Shown piece by piece: positions 45,177 through 54,143 of a DNA stretch of 64,000 nt (positions are counted from its first letter, which is position 1; every line of letters starts with the position of its first letter). The notes under the pieces are model-generated. The model searched no databases. It was not told the origin of the DNA and worked only from the letters and a program-made list of their open reading frames with translations. The position numbers were made by a program, and so were the translations under genes. Source of the stretch: Veronia nyctiphanis (GTDB taxonomy: Bacteria; Pseudomonadota; Gammaproteobacteria; Enterobacterales; Vibrionaceae); contig NZ_PEIB01000028.1 of assembly GCF_004116385.1 (NCBI RefSeq), positions 1 through 64,000 of the forward strand, in the 5' to 3' direction.

Positions 45177-45489
45177 AAAAGAAACTAGAGGTTAGGATTA
45201 TGAAATTTCTTATTTTCATAGTTAAGAATAGGTATCAAATTTAACACTTTCCACAATTTTTGTATGGGTATGATTTTTATCCCTTTTCATATTTCCTCAA
45301 TGCCAATCACGTAATCTGTAAGATCGCCATTTCTCTATCACACTTACAGAGCTAATTACCCTACAAAACTAAGCGTTTATTGAAGTGACTCTAAAGTTGT
45401 CGATACAGTCTCATCTTGTGCTAGTGCAGTTGAGTAAACTGTTCCACCTTTCTCGATAACGGTGATTAGGCCGACATATTGGTGAACCA
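45177..45489. other. Gene-free stretch before the HAD hydrolase
   Basis: About 310 bases, AT-rich, without coding frame, repeat or clear operator. It presumably holds the promoter of the HAD gene. Confidence 0.4.
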
Positions 45490-46161
45490 TTGAAAGCTGT
45501 TTTATTTGATCTCGATAACACGCTGACAGACAGGACAAAGTCGATTGCTAAGTATTCTGAAATCTTTCTTGAAGATTTTAGATGCCAACTGGTTGAGCCT
45601 GTTACATCCGCTTGGCTTGTCGACAAAATATTGACCGTTGATCAAGGTGGTTATGGCGGGCATGAGCACCGTTGCCATTTGCTGTCAGAATTACCTATCT
45701 GGAAAAAAACACCTACTCCCGAATCACTATTAGCGCATTGGTTTTCACACTTTCCTCATTGCCCTGTGGCAATGGAGGGGCTCTATGACATGCTTGAAGC
45801 GTTGAAACGAAAGGGTTTAAAGCTGGGTGTCATTACCAACGGTAAAGATCATGTGCAAAGGGCAAAAATCTCAGCACTGAATATTGAGTCATATTTTGAT
45901 TGTATTGTGACCTCTGGTGAAGTAGGAATTAAAAAACCTGCCGCTGAGATATTTCATCTAGCTGTCGGAAAACTGGGTTTAAACGCTGAAGAAGTTGTTT
46001 ACCTTGGCGACCACCCGATTAACGATTATTACGGTGCGTATCACGCTGGTTTGAAAGCGATCTGGTTAGAGGGTTATTTACCGTGGCCGAGCGGTGTTGT
46101 GCAAAGTTCGTCTACCATCAAAGGTCTATCTGAAATAGTTCCCTTAGTCTTTAAAAAATAA
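45490..46161 (+). CDS. HAD-superfamily hydrolase (phosphatase-like)
   Basis: 223 residues from a TTG start (weak ribosome site). Motif I is VLFDLDNTLTD, with the nucleophile and general acid aspartates. Motif II is VITNGKDH, motif III lysine is in GIKKPAAEIFHLAV and motif IV is YLGDHPINDYYGAYHAGLKA. The helical cap lies between motifs I and II. It belongs to the YjjG/2-haloacid-dehalogenase-like group that dephosphorylates small phosphometabolites. The substrate is unknown. Confidence 0.9.
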   Translation: MKAVLFDLDNTLTDRTKSIAKYSEIFLEDFRCQLVEPVTSAWLVDKILTVDQGGYGGHEHRCHLLSELPIWKKTPTPESLLAHWFSHFPHCPVAMEGLYDMLEALKRKGLKLGVITNGKDHVQRAKISALNIESYFDCIVTSGEVGIKKPAAEIFHLAVGKLGLNAEEVVYLGDHPINDYYGAYHAGLKAIWLEGYLPWPSGVVQSSSTIKGLSEIVPLVFKK

Positions 46162-46314
46162 ATATGAATCGTTACATTTTACGAGTCATTTCTGGTTTCT
46201 TAGGTTCGATTTTTCATTTTTTTTATATGTATCTGAGTTTAATTCCTATCTTTTCCCATCTAACGGAACTTTATGTAAAGTTGCCCACGAAAAATGTGTA
46301 TGGGTAGGTAAATA

Positions 46315-46866
46315 ATGAAAAAAGTCTTAATCTTAGCAGCAGTTGGTGGCGTTTTAGCTGGTTGTGCATCTCAATCCTTGGCTCCTGCGAGTGGAAAGGC
46401 GGCATTCGCCCTTCCTGTTGATATTAAAACAGTAAATGCTGACTTTGCATGCAGCAGAACATCGCTCTTTCTACAAAGTGTAAACTTTCCAGGTTTAGAC
46501 CCTATTGAAGTGAAGTTCCGTCCTAAAAAAGGCATGGAATATGCGCTGTTTGATAACATCAAACCAGGTAACTACGACATCGTAAAATCACGTTGTTACC
46601 CTGCAAGCGGCTGGAGTTTTACCACCCAAAATGGTGGTTCTAATTATCTAGATGCTGAGCAAGATATCCGCGTATCGCTTAAACCAAATAAGATCACAAT
46701 GGCTCGTACCGCATATGTCGGTTATACCAAAGCCAATGTTTATAGCACTGACGGCGGTACTGAATTTAACATTAAAATGATTGATGCTGAGCAAAGCTGG
46801 ACAGATAAAGCAATTGATGCGCTGAAGTCGGAGCAAGAACTCACGGGTTGGACCGTTGGGTACTAA
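46315..46866 (+). CDS. Lipoprotein of unknown function
   Basis: 183 residues. The signal peptide is MKKVLILAAVGGVLAGC, with a clear lipobox (LAGC). The mature part has two further cysteines (DFACSRTS and KSRCYPAS) that may pair, and a beta-rich pattern such as GNYDIVKSRCYPASGWSF and LKPNKITMARTAYVGYTKAN. I do not recognise the family. It stands alone, followed by a good terminator. Confidence 0.8.
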   Translation: MKKVLILAAVGGVLAGCASQSLAPASGKAAFALPVDIKTVNADFACSRTSLFLQSVNFPGLDPIEVKFRPKKGMEYALFDNIKPGNYDIVKSRCYPASGWSFTTQNGGSNYLDAEQDIRVSLKPNKITMARTAYVGYTKANVYSTDGGTEFNIKMIDAEQSWTDKAIDALKSEQELTGWTVGY

Positions 46867-46874
46867 AAACATTG

Positions 46875-46899
46875 ACGCCAACCTATAGGTTGGCGTTAT
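46875..46899 (+). terminator. Hairpin terminator after the lipoprotein gene
   Basis: ACGCCAACC-TATA-GGTTGGCGT is a perfect nine-base stem. Only TATT follows, so the T-tract is weak. Confidence 0.7.
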
Positions 46900-47029
46900 T
46901 CATTTCAAGTCTTACATCACCAATGCCTTATTCACCCTACCACTCTTCATCATTTAAACGTCCAGTTTCCTATTTCGTTGGGTTTAGTTCTTTCCTTTGT
47001 CATTAATTTGGATTAGTCAGAGCTGTTAT

Positions 47030-49307
47030 TTACTTCAACAATTGTAATGAATTCCATGGGATATTCTTCGCTTGCCCCAGCATAGACATCGTGGCATTTT
47101 GCAGCATCGCCATTTTGGTCATGCTCACCGTTTCTTTACCAATTTGGGTATCCAGTATTTTGCTGTTGGCACCCGCGATATTGAGTTTATTCATTTCCAA
47201 ACTGTTTAAGCTGTGGCCGATACGATTTTCCATCGCGGCGATGTCCGCCCGCTGTTCATCGAGCTGCTTAAAGGCTGAGTCAATAGCAGCAATGGCATTT
47301 TGCGCCCCGGTGCGGGTGGAGATATCAATGTCCTGCACCGTGGTTTCTTCGGCGGTCATTACAAGCCCCTGCTGGTCGTAATCGCCCATCAGGGTGGCAA
47401 GGTTACCGGCGACACGCAGGTCAGAGTAGGAGTCTTCGCCGCCTTTGGTTGTTTTGTCATAAGCCATAAAAGCTTGCAGGCGATAGTCATCAGTGACAGA
47501 CAGCTGCACGCCGCTGACATTGGGGGAGTCATAGTCACTGATAAGCTGGTTATTCATGCCTTCGACAACATCGTTGAGCGATGCGCCATGTGAAGCTTGG
47601 TAGGTTTCAGAATCGGTATTCAAGCGACTGAGTTTGATGTTATCAAGTACTGCACCACCTTCGTTGTCTGCGCTGGTATCGTCAAAGAGTACTCGGACTG
47701 AGGTCGTATTGGCATTTAATGAGATTTTTGTTGAGTAAGTGGTCCAATTTGACGAGTCGGTGTTTGGAAAAGACTGCCGAAAAAGATCGTTACCGTCCTG
47801 GTCTGTGATGATCGCGTCAAAATCAGAGTCGTACCCCTGACGCATGACATGGTCGAAGCTGAAATGGAGCTCTCTGTCTCCCTGAGCCATGAGATCACTG
47901 ACGTCAATATTTTGGGCAATGGTGTTGGCCTTAAAGGTTGCCAGCTCAACAGCGGTATTGGTTTGAGGGTTTGCGGGGCCAAAGTTAGATAATGCGCCTT
48001 GAAAGAGTTGTATTTGATCGCCTGATGTTTCAGCCCAACCGTCAACGTCTTGAGAGTTAACATAGGCATGAACATCTGAGCTGTCATCGCCCCACGCTTC
48101 AAAATCGCCATTCACCAGCAAGTTTTCGTCGTTGACGGGTACAAAGCGAAACTTGTCGACATTGATATCGCTTTGGAAGGTGAGTTTTACAGAGGGCTCA
48201 TCGGAAGAAATATCAAAGAGGCCGAGATCCTGAAGGTGAGTTTTACAGAGGGCTCATCGGAAGAAATATCAAAGAGGCCGATATCCTGATACTCATAATT
48301 GTGACGATTGCCTGTGTGCTGAAAGGTGGCGGTGGTCGTTGTTCCGTCAATATCGACGGTGACCTGTCCATCCCCCGTTCTCCCTCCTCTGAGTTCCAAC
48401 CGATATTGGCCTGCCGTTAAGCCTGTTTCAAACTCCAGCCATTCGCCATCATTAACCCAACCAACGACATGCTCACCGGCATTTGTCTCATTGGTATTGG
48501 TGTATTGAGGTGAGTAACTGTGAATATCAACACCGCTGTTTGGCCCGTCTCGGTAGCTATAGCCAAAATTTGAGCTTCCGTAATCTTCGGCCTCAGTATC
48601 AAAGTAATTATCATAATCTTCAGCTTCAATGGTCACAGCATAAGGCGTATTTACCGAATCATTCAGTGCAGAACCTGTCTCATTAGGTGCGTTGAATTTG
48701 GTGAGTACCAATTGGCTGTCATGAGTATTCGGGTAAGTATACGAAGGCACTGTCCACCCCGCCGACATCGCCTGCGTGGCGGTAAAGGTGGTGCCAGTTC
48801 TGACCGCATCGGCCCGCACGCTGCCAAGGTTGAGTTTCATTGCTTCACCGGAATCGGCTCCCATTTGAATGGGGGTACTGCCATTGAGCCATTTAACAGT
48901 TTCTTACCACCAAAACTGGTGGTATCAGCAATACGGTTCAGTTCATCTTTGAGGGCCGAGACTTCTTCTTGCAGCGCGGTGCGCTCTTGTTTGCCCATTG
49001 ATGCGTTGGCAGACTGCAACGCCATTTCGCGCATGCGGTGCAAAATGGTGTTGGTTTCTTCCATTGCCGCATCAGCGGTTTGCAGCAGTGACAGGCCGTC
49101 GTTGAGATTTCGAATAGAGGTGTCATAGCCACGGGCTTGCGAAGTCAGGCGAGTAGAAATATGCAGCCCAGCCGCATCGTCTTTGGCACTTTGAATGCGG
49201 GTGCCAGACGCGAGCCTGTCCATCGTCTCATTCTGAACACGGTTGGTCCGGTCCAGATGGCGATGCGCCATGCCCCCCTGAAAATCATTAACGATATGTC
49301 CGCCCAT
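47030..49307 (-). pseudogene. Large flagellin with CBM6-like and second jelly-roll-like insert, frame-broken
   Basis: Ignoring a 56-bp duplication and restoring one base gives 740 residues. The N-terminal flagellin part (1-150) has MGGHIVNDFQGGMAHRHLDR and AKDDAAGLHISTRLTSQARG; the C-terminal part (about 610-740) has GHSLNSLEMNKLNIAGANSK and ends QLLK. Between them lies a CBM6-type module (about 48150-48645; IEAEDYDNYFD, then VVGWVNDGEWLEFETGL) and a second domain (about 47625-48125; LLVNGDFEAWGDD, then SDFDAIITDQDGNDLFR) like CBM4/9 or DUF642 jelly rolls. A one-base loss is at the GGGGG run near 48871; the duplication is at 48177-48288. A filament displaying sugar-binding domains is inferred. 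Confidence 0.8.
48177..48288 (-). repeat. 56-bp tandem direct duplication inside the flagellin gene
   Basis: The unit starting AAGGTGAGTTTTACAGAGGG at 48177 recurs at 48233 with one difference near its end (GAGATCC versus GATATCC). 56 is not a multiple of three, so the second unit throws translation out of frame and gives the stop at 48187. Removing one unit joins EPSVKLTF directly to the frame with INVDKFRFVPVNDEN. Confidence 0.9.
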
Positions 49308-49580
49308 GATGCTCCCAGATGTATTAATTCCGTGAGCGCAACTGATATTAATATTCTTATTATTTTATTTTTAACGTGCTTATTTCCATTATCTTTTAGG
49401 GTTTTTTATTCCTTTTTATATGGGATGTAATTCTGTTATTTTGTGTTTAGCAATATTTATTTATCTAATTTATAATTATCCTTCTTTGGTTTTGTTACTG
49501 GATATGTTGTTAATTTTACGAGTAACGAAAGCCTGTACCCTTCATTGGATCTTTATTCCAGCCTATTTCTGAGAGCTATT

Positions 49581-50099
49581 ATGGTTGTAAATGATGACGC
49601 TCATCAGCGTATTAATATAAGAGAAGCAAGAGAATCTGATTTAAAGCCAATCAATCGCCTTTACCGACAAATTAATGTCCAGCACTATCAAGGCGCGCCA
49701 GAGGTTTTTGCTCAGTTACCTGACGAACAGCATCAGGAAATGGGTGAGTTGCATCGGCAGATTTGCGATGCGGAGTGCCACTTTGCTGTTGCTGAGTTTG
49801 GCGGCAATATTATTGGGTACGTTACGGCAAGAATAAAAGAGGCGCCCAAGGTATCTTTCTTACGTGATCACTTGATTTGCCGCGTAGATACGATTGTGGT
49901 TTCTGAATCAGCGCAAGGGCTGGGAGTTGGCTCTTCGCTCATGGCGAATGTCAAGGCATGGGCGCTTTACCAAGGAGCAACTGAACTTCGACTCGAAGTC
50001 ATGGAGTTTAATCAAGGTGCCATCGAGTTTTATCACGCTCAAGGGATGGAAACCCAATCGCGGATAATGTCGATGAGTTTGGATGACTCAGACATTTAG
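49581..50099 (+). CDS. GNAT-family N-acetyltransferase
   Basis: 172 residues from ATG 49581 (GAGAG upstream); the frame is open from 49545. GNAT marks are INIREARESDLKPINRLYRQ, the acetyl-CoA loop VVSESAQGLGVGSSLMANVK and the C-terminal LEVMEFNQGAIEFYHAQGM. The N-terminal portion has YQGAPEVFAQLPDE, as in many uncharacterised members. The substrate is unknown. It is convergent with lhgO, 12 bases apart, with no visible terminator between them. Confidence 0.85.
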   Translation: MVVNDDAHQRINIREARESDLKPINRLYRQINVQHYQGAPEVFAQLPDEQHQEMGELHRQICDAECHFAVAEFGGNIIGYVTARIKEAPKVSFLRDHLICRVDTIVVSESAQGLGVGSSLMANVKAWALYQGATELRLEVMEFNQGAIEFYHAQGMETQSRIMSMSLDDSDI

Positions 50100-50111
50100 A
50101 TCATTTCCAAC

Positions 50112-51302
50112 TTATATGCTGATTTTATCGACGATATATTCCGCAATTGGAAAACAGGATGTAGCCGCTGGTGACGGCGCATTACACACCATTAAGCATC
50201 GCTTGGTGGTATGAAAGTGAAAATCATCGATCAGTTTTCCGTCTTTTGATACCGCTTGTGCCCTTATCCCTGAGGGGTAGTTACCTAAATCTTTGATGGT
50301 TAATGATGGGCAGTATTTTTGAACGTGTTTGAGGTAACCGCGTTTCCAGAATGTATTTTTTAGCTCATGTGCTGCTGAGCTGCGATGGTGCCAAACCAGT
50401 TTTCTGAAGCCCGGATAGCCCAACATATCGAGGCTGTCTTTAGCGTTGAAATCTGTTTTTTCGTAGCCTTGTCTTGAAAAGCTTACCACTGCATTCGGGC
50501 CAACAGTTACTGAGCCGTCGATCATCCGTGTCAGATGTATGCCAAGAAACGGCAGATTGGGATCGGGGATCGGGTAGATAAGATGTTTAATGATCTGGTT
50601 ATGCTCAGAGGGGAGTTGGTAATAATCGCCCCTAAAGGGAATGATACGGAAGTCTGGCTCCTGACCTAATAGCTTCACAAGCCTGTCAGACATAACGCCC
50701 CCACAGGCAATCAACTGATGAGCATGGAAGGTGTTTTCATGAGTGATGGCCGTTACGCCAGATTCTGTCTCATTGAGGTAGCTAACGTCTTCCTCATAGA
50801 GAACGTCCCCGCCCTGTTGTTGAATGATTTCAGCTAAACGCTGACAAATCTGTCGATAGTTGACGATGCCTGTAGAAGGGACAAAAATCGCGCCTTCACC
50901 TGAAATATTGGGTTCCCTTTTCGATAAAGCTAATTTATCGAGCACATCGATTTCAATACCATTTTCGTTTGCGCGCTTAATCAGCCCTTGCATTCGCTCC
51001 AACTCAGCGTCATTTGTCGCAACCAGCAACTTGCCACATTCTTCAAACGGAATGTCATGCTCTCTACAAAATGCCTTAATTGCTCTGTTGCCTCGTTTGC
51101 AGAACTTTGCTTTCAAGCTTCCTGGTGTGTAGTAAACACCAGCATGAATGACACCACTGTTTCGGCCAGTTTGATGCAGAGCAGGAGAGGCTTCTTTCTC
51201 TAAAACGATAACTTTCGAGTCAGGGTACTTTTTCTGCAATTCATACGCAGTACTCAGTCCGATAATGCCTGCACCAATTACTAAAAAGTCACATTGTCTC
51301 AT
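50112..51302 (-). CDS. lhgO: L-2-hydroxyglutarate oxidase
   Basis: 396 residues from ATG 51300-51302 (GGAAC upstream). The FAD-binding motif is FLVIGAGIIGLSTAYELQKK. Family marks are HQTGRNSGVIHAGVYY and PFRGDYYQLP, and the C-terminal NYPSGIRAQAVSKDGKLIDD. The enzyme oxidises L-2-hydroxyglutarate to 2-oxoglutarate and passes electrons to the membrane quinone pool. No csiD or gabDTP genes are adjacent, so it is not in the usual glutarate operon. It is divergent from psuG, with a shared promoter region of about 107 bases. Confidence 0.92.
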   Translation of the reverse strand: MRQCDFLVIGAGIIGLSTAYELQKKYPDSKVIVLEKEASPALHQTGRNSGVIHAGVYYTPGSLKAKFCKRGNRAIKAFCREHDIPFEECGKLLVATNDAELERMQGLIKRANENGIEIDVLDKLALSKREPNISGEGAIFVPSTGIVNYRQICQRLAEIIQQQGGDVLYEEDVSYLNETESGVTAITHENTFHAHQLIACGGVMSDRLVKLLGQEPDFRIIPFRGDYYQLPSEHNQIIKHLIYPIPDPNLPFLGIHLTRMIDGSVTVGPNAVVSFSRQGYEKTDFNAKDSLDMLGYPGFRKLVWHHRSSAAHELKNTFWKRGYLKHVQKYCPSLTIKDLGNYPSGIRAQAVSKDGKLIDDFHFHTTKRCLMVCNAPSPAATSCFPIAEYIVDKISI

Positions 51303-51409
51303 TGGGGTTCCGTTCTGTTGTATTGCGTAAAAGCTTGAACCAGCGCTGGAAAAAGGGAGCGATCTTGATGCTACCATGCACAGAGGCGCTTACCAAGGAG
51401 GCGACGTCT

Positions 51410-52318
51410 ATGGCTCATACCATGCTCGATATTAGTGATGAAGTATCAAAAGCCCTTGCTCAAAATAAACCTGTGGTGGCGTTGGAGTCGACCATAATTT
51501 CCCACGGAATGCCGTATCCCAAAAATGTCGAAACAGCACTGAGTGTTGAAAAAGTGGTGAGAGAAAATGGCGCAACACCTGCCACTATCGCGATTATTGA
51601 TGGGCGGTTGAAAGCAGGGCTTTCAAAACAAGACATTGAGGTATTAGGTAAAGCGGGCAGGTCGGTGACTAAAGTCAGTCGTCGTGACATGCCTTTCGTA
51701 GTGGCAGCAGGGCAACATGGGGCTACGACTGTCGCTGCGACGATGATTATCGCTCAAATGGCGGGTATAAAGATATTCGCCACAGGTGGAATTGGCGGTG
51801 TTCACCGAGGTGCGGATAAGACATTTGATATATCAGCTGATCTCCAAGAGTTAGCGAAAACCAATGTTGCAGTGGTATGTGCAGGGATTAAATCTATTCT
51901 TGACCTAGGCCTGACCCTCGAATATCTGGAAACGCATGGCGTGCCTGTTATCGGCTATCAGAGTAAAACTTTGCCCGGTTTCTATGCGCGGACAAGTGCG
52001 TTTTCACTCGAGTACAGCTTTGAGTCGGCAGACGATATTGCAAAGGCTTTGGTAACGAAATGGCAACTCGGTTTACAAGGTGGTGCAGTGATAGCGAACC
52101 CAATACCTGACGAGTTTGCTATGGATAGTCAGGTTATTGAAGGCGTGATTTCAGAGGCGCTAAAAGATGCCGAACAAAAAGGGATTACAGGAAAAGCATC
52201 GACGCCCTTTCTCCTACAGAGAATATGTGAACTTACGGGTGGGGAAAGCTTGGATTCGAATATTGAACTGGTGCTCAACAATGCGCGGTTAGCGGCTCAA
52301 ATAGCAGTGCGTATGTGA
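51410..52318 (+). CDS. psuG: Pseudouridine-5'-phosphate glycosidase
   Basis: 302 residues from ATG 51410, which has AAGGAGG eight bases upstream; the frame is open from 51302. Characteristic stretches are VALESTIISHGMPYPKNVET, VSRRDMPFVVAAGQHGATTV (including conserved lysine and aspartate positions), FATGGIGGVHRGADKTFDIS and AVVCAGIKSILDLGLTLEYL (catalytic lysine). It splits pseudouridine-5'-phosphate into uracil and ribose-5-phosphate. The usual partner kinase psuK is not next to it. A terminator follows. Confidence 0.93.
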   Translation: MAHTMLDISDEVSKALAQNKPVVALESTIISHGMPYPKNVETALSVEKVVRENGATPATIAIIDGRLKAGLSKQDIEVLGKAGRSVTKVSRRDMPFVVAAGQHGATTVAATMIIAQMAGIKIFATGGIGGVHRGADKTFDISADLQELAKTNVAVVCAGIKSILDLGLTLEYLETHGVPVIGYQSKTLPGFYARTSAFSLEYSFESADDIAKALVTKWQLGLQGGAVIANPIPDEFAMDSQVIEGVISEALKDAEQKGITGKASTPFLLQRICELTGGESLDSNIELVLNNARLAAQIAVRM

Positions 52319-52336
52319 TGAACAAAGCGGGGATCA

Positions 52337-52363
52337 AAAAAGCAGCCACTGCTGGCTGCTTTA
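52337..52363. terminator. Bidirectional terminator between psuG and the peptide ABC operon
   Basis: GCAGCCA-CTGC-TGGCTGC with AAAAAA on the left and TTTAT on the right. It ends psuG on the plus strand and the peptide transporter operon on the minus strand. Confidence 0.8.
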
Positions 52364-52383
52364 TGAATATCAATGCGTGCTTT

Positions 52384-53256
52384 CTATTGTGTAACAGCAG
52401 GCTGAGGAGCCTCAGCGCCTACCTTTTTTGTTTCAAGCTCCGCCTTACGCTTTTTCTTACGATCTTTTGGATGAGTGATCGGAATTGCTGACAATAAGGT
52501 TTTGGTGTAATCGGCTTTTGGAGATTGATAAACCTCCTTCGCGGAGCCGTACTCCACCATCTCACCAAAGTACATCACCGCAACATTATCAGAGACCTGA
52601 CGAACGACGGAAAGGTCGTGCGAGATAAAGATAATCGCCAGATTCATCTCTTGTTGCAGTTTCAAAAGTAAGTTGATGATTTGCGCCTGAACAGAAACAT
52701 CCAGAGCTGATACCGATTCATCACAAATCAGCAGTTTTGGCTTCAAAGCAATAGCGCGCGCGATACCAATACGCTGGCGCTGACCACCTGAAAACTCGTG
52801 CGGATATCGGTCAATAGCTTCTTTGGGTAAGCCAACTTTTTCTAATAGTTCTTCTGCCCGCTTGCGACGCTCAGATGGCGAGCCGACACTGTGTATAACA
52901 AAGGGCTCTTCGATAATCATACCAATGGTGTGACGTTGGTTGAGTGACTCTAGCGGATCCTGAAAAACGATCTGCATATCTTTACGAAGGCGGCGCATCT
53001 GTTTGACGCTGTAATCAGTTATATCCTCCCCTTCGAAATAAATTTTGCCGTCGGTCGGCTCATAAAGCTTTAAAATGGTACGACCTAGGGTACTTTTACC
53101 ACAGCCTGATTCACCAACCAGCCCTAATGTTTCGCCGCGTTTCACACTAAAAGAAACACCATCAACCGCTTTAACGGTATAGCCCTTGGCGAAGATGCCT
53201 TTGCCAGAAGTAAAGTGCTGTTTGAGGTTTTCGATTCTTAAAATTTCTTGAGACAT
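52384..53256 (-). CDS. Peptide ABC importer ATP-binding protein (OppF/DppF-like)
   Basis: 290 residues. Walker A is [18 protein letters not shown], the signature [15 protein letters not shown], Walker [13 protein letters not shown] (Ser in place of the usual Pro) and the switch histidine [11 protein letters not shown]. The oligopeptide-transporter C-terminal extension ends with a basic and acidic tail ([14 protein letters not shown]). It is the last gene of the five-gene minus-strand importer, two bases after the OppD-like gene. An AGAGG ribosome site precedes it. In Yej systems the two ATPases are usually fused as YejF; here they are separate. Confidence 0.93.
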   Translation of the reverse strand: MSQEILRIENLKQHFTSGKGIFAKGYTVKAVDGVSFSVKRGETLGLVGESGCGKSTLGRTILKLYEPTDGKIYFEGEDITDYSVKQMRRLRKDMQIVFQDPLESLNQRHTIGMIIEEPFVIHSVGSPSERRKRAEELLEKVGLPKEAIDRYPHEFSGGQRQRIGIARAIALKPKLLICDESVSALDVSVQAQIINLLLKLQQEMNLAIIFISHDLSVVRQVSDNVAVMYFGEMVEYGSAKEVYQSPKADYTKTLLSAIPITHPKDRKKKRKAELETKKVGAEAPQPAVTQ

Positions 53257-53258
53257 AC

Positions 53259-54125
53259 TTAACCTCTGAACTCTGGGAACTCTGAGACATCAACAGGCTT
53301 TATGTCGATCAATTGCTTGGGTTCGCAATCTAAATCGGGGATAAAGCCAAGTAGTCTCTTTGTGTATGGGTGTTGTGGCTTGTCGAAAATATCAAACACG
53401 TTGGCTTTCTCAACAATTCTGCCGCCATACATAACGGCTACATCATCACAAACTTCTGCTACGACACCGAGGTCATGGGTGATGAAAATCATCGACATAC
53501 CCGTCTCTTCTTGAAGGTCATTCATGAGTTCAAGAATAGAAGCCTGAACGGTTACATCAAGCGCTGTTGTCGGTTCATCACAGATAAGAACATCTGGTTT
53601 GCACGCTAAAGCCATCGCAATCATTACGCGCTGGCGCATACCGCCGGAGAGATTGTGCGGATATTCGTTTAAGCGTTTTTCTGGCATTGGGATTCGAACT
53701 TTTGTTAGCATCTCAACGCAATAAGCTTGTTTTTCTTTTTTGGACATTTCTGGACGGTGAAGGTCCAGAACTTCCATCAGTTGTTTGCCTATCGTATGGA
53801 CAGGATTTAACGCTGTCATGGGATCCTGGAAGATAATAGAGATGCGGTTACCCCGCATCTCTGACATCTTCTCGGAGGATAAACCAACGAGGTCGGTTCC
53901 TCGATAGACGATTTGGCCTCCTGTCACCTGACCATAAGGCTTAGGTAAAAGCCCCATTATCGACATAGACGTTACACTTTTACCGCAACCGGATTCACCG
54001 ACTAAGCCCAGTGTTTTGCCTGCTTGTACGTCAAAGCTGACGCCATGCAGAACTTCAACAGAGCCATTTTCAGTGGTGAACTCAGTTTTAAGGTCACGAA
54101 CACTTAGAATTAGATCAGATGACAT
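53259..54125 (-). CDS. Peptide ABC importer ATP-binding protein (OppD/DppD-like)
   Basis: 288 residues from ATG 54123-54125 (AGAGG upstream). Walker A is [18 protein letters not shown], the signature LSGGMRQRVMIAMALA, Walker B VLICDEPTTALD and the switch histidine FITHDLGVVAEV. The C-terminal segment PQHPYTKRLLGFIPDLDCEP is the Opp/Dpp extension that in related proteins carries an Fe-S-binding cysteine motif; here only one cysteine is seen. It lies in operon with the binding protein and permeases. Confidence 0.93.
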   Translation of the reverse strand: MSSDLILSVRDLKTEFTTENGSVEVLHGVSFDVQAGKTLGLVGESGCGKSVTSMSIMGLLPKPYGQVTGGQIVYRGTDLVGLSSEKMSEMRGNRISIIFQDPMTALNPVHTIGKQLMEVLDLHRPEMSKKEKQAYCVEMLTKVRIPMPEKRLNEYPHNLSGGMRQRVMIAMALACKPDVLICDEPTTALDVTVQASILELMNDLQEETGMSMIFITHDLGVVAEVCDDVAVMYGGRIVEKANVFDIFDKPQHPYTKRLLGFIPDLDCEPKQLIDIKPVDVSEFPEFRG

Positions 54126-54143
54126 AAGACCTCTCGTCATTAA

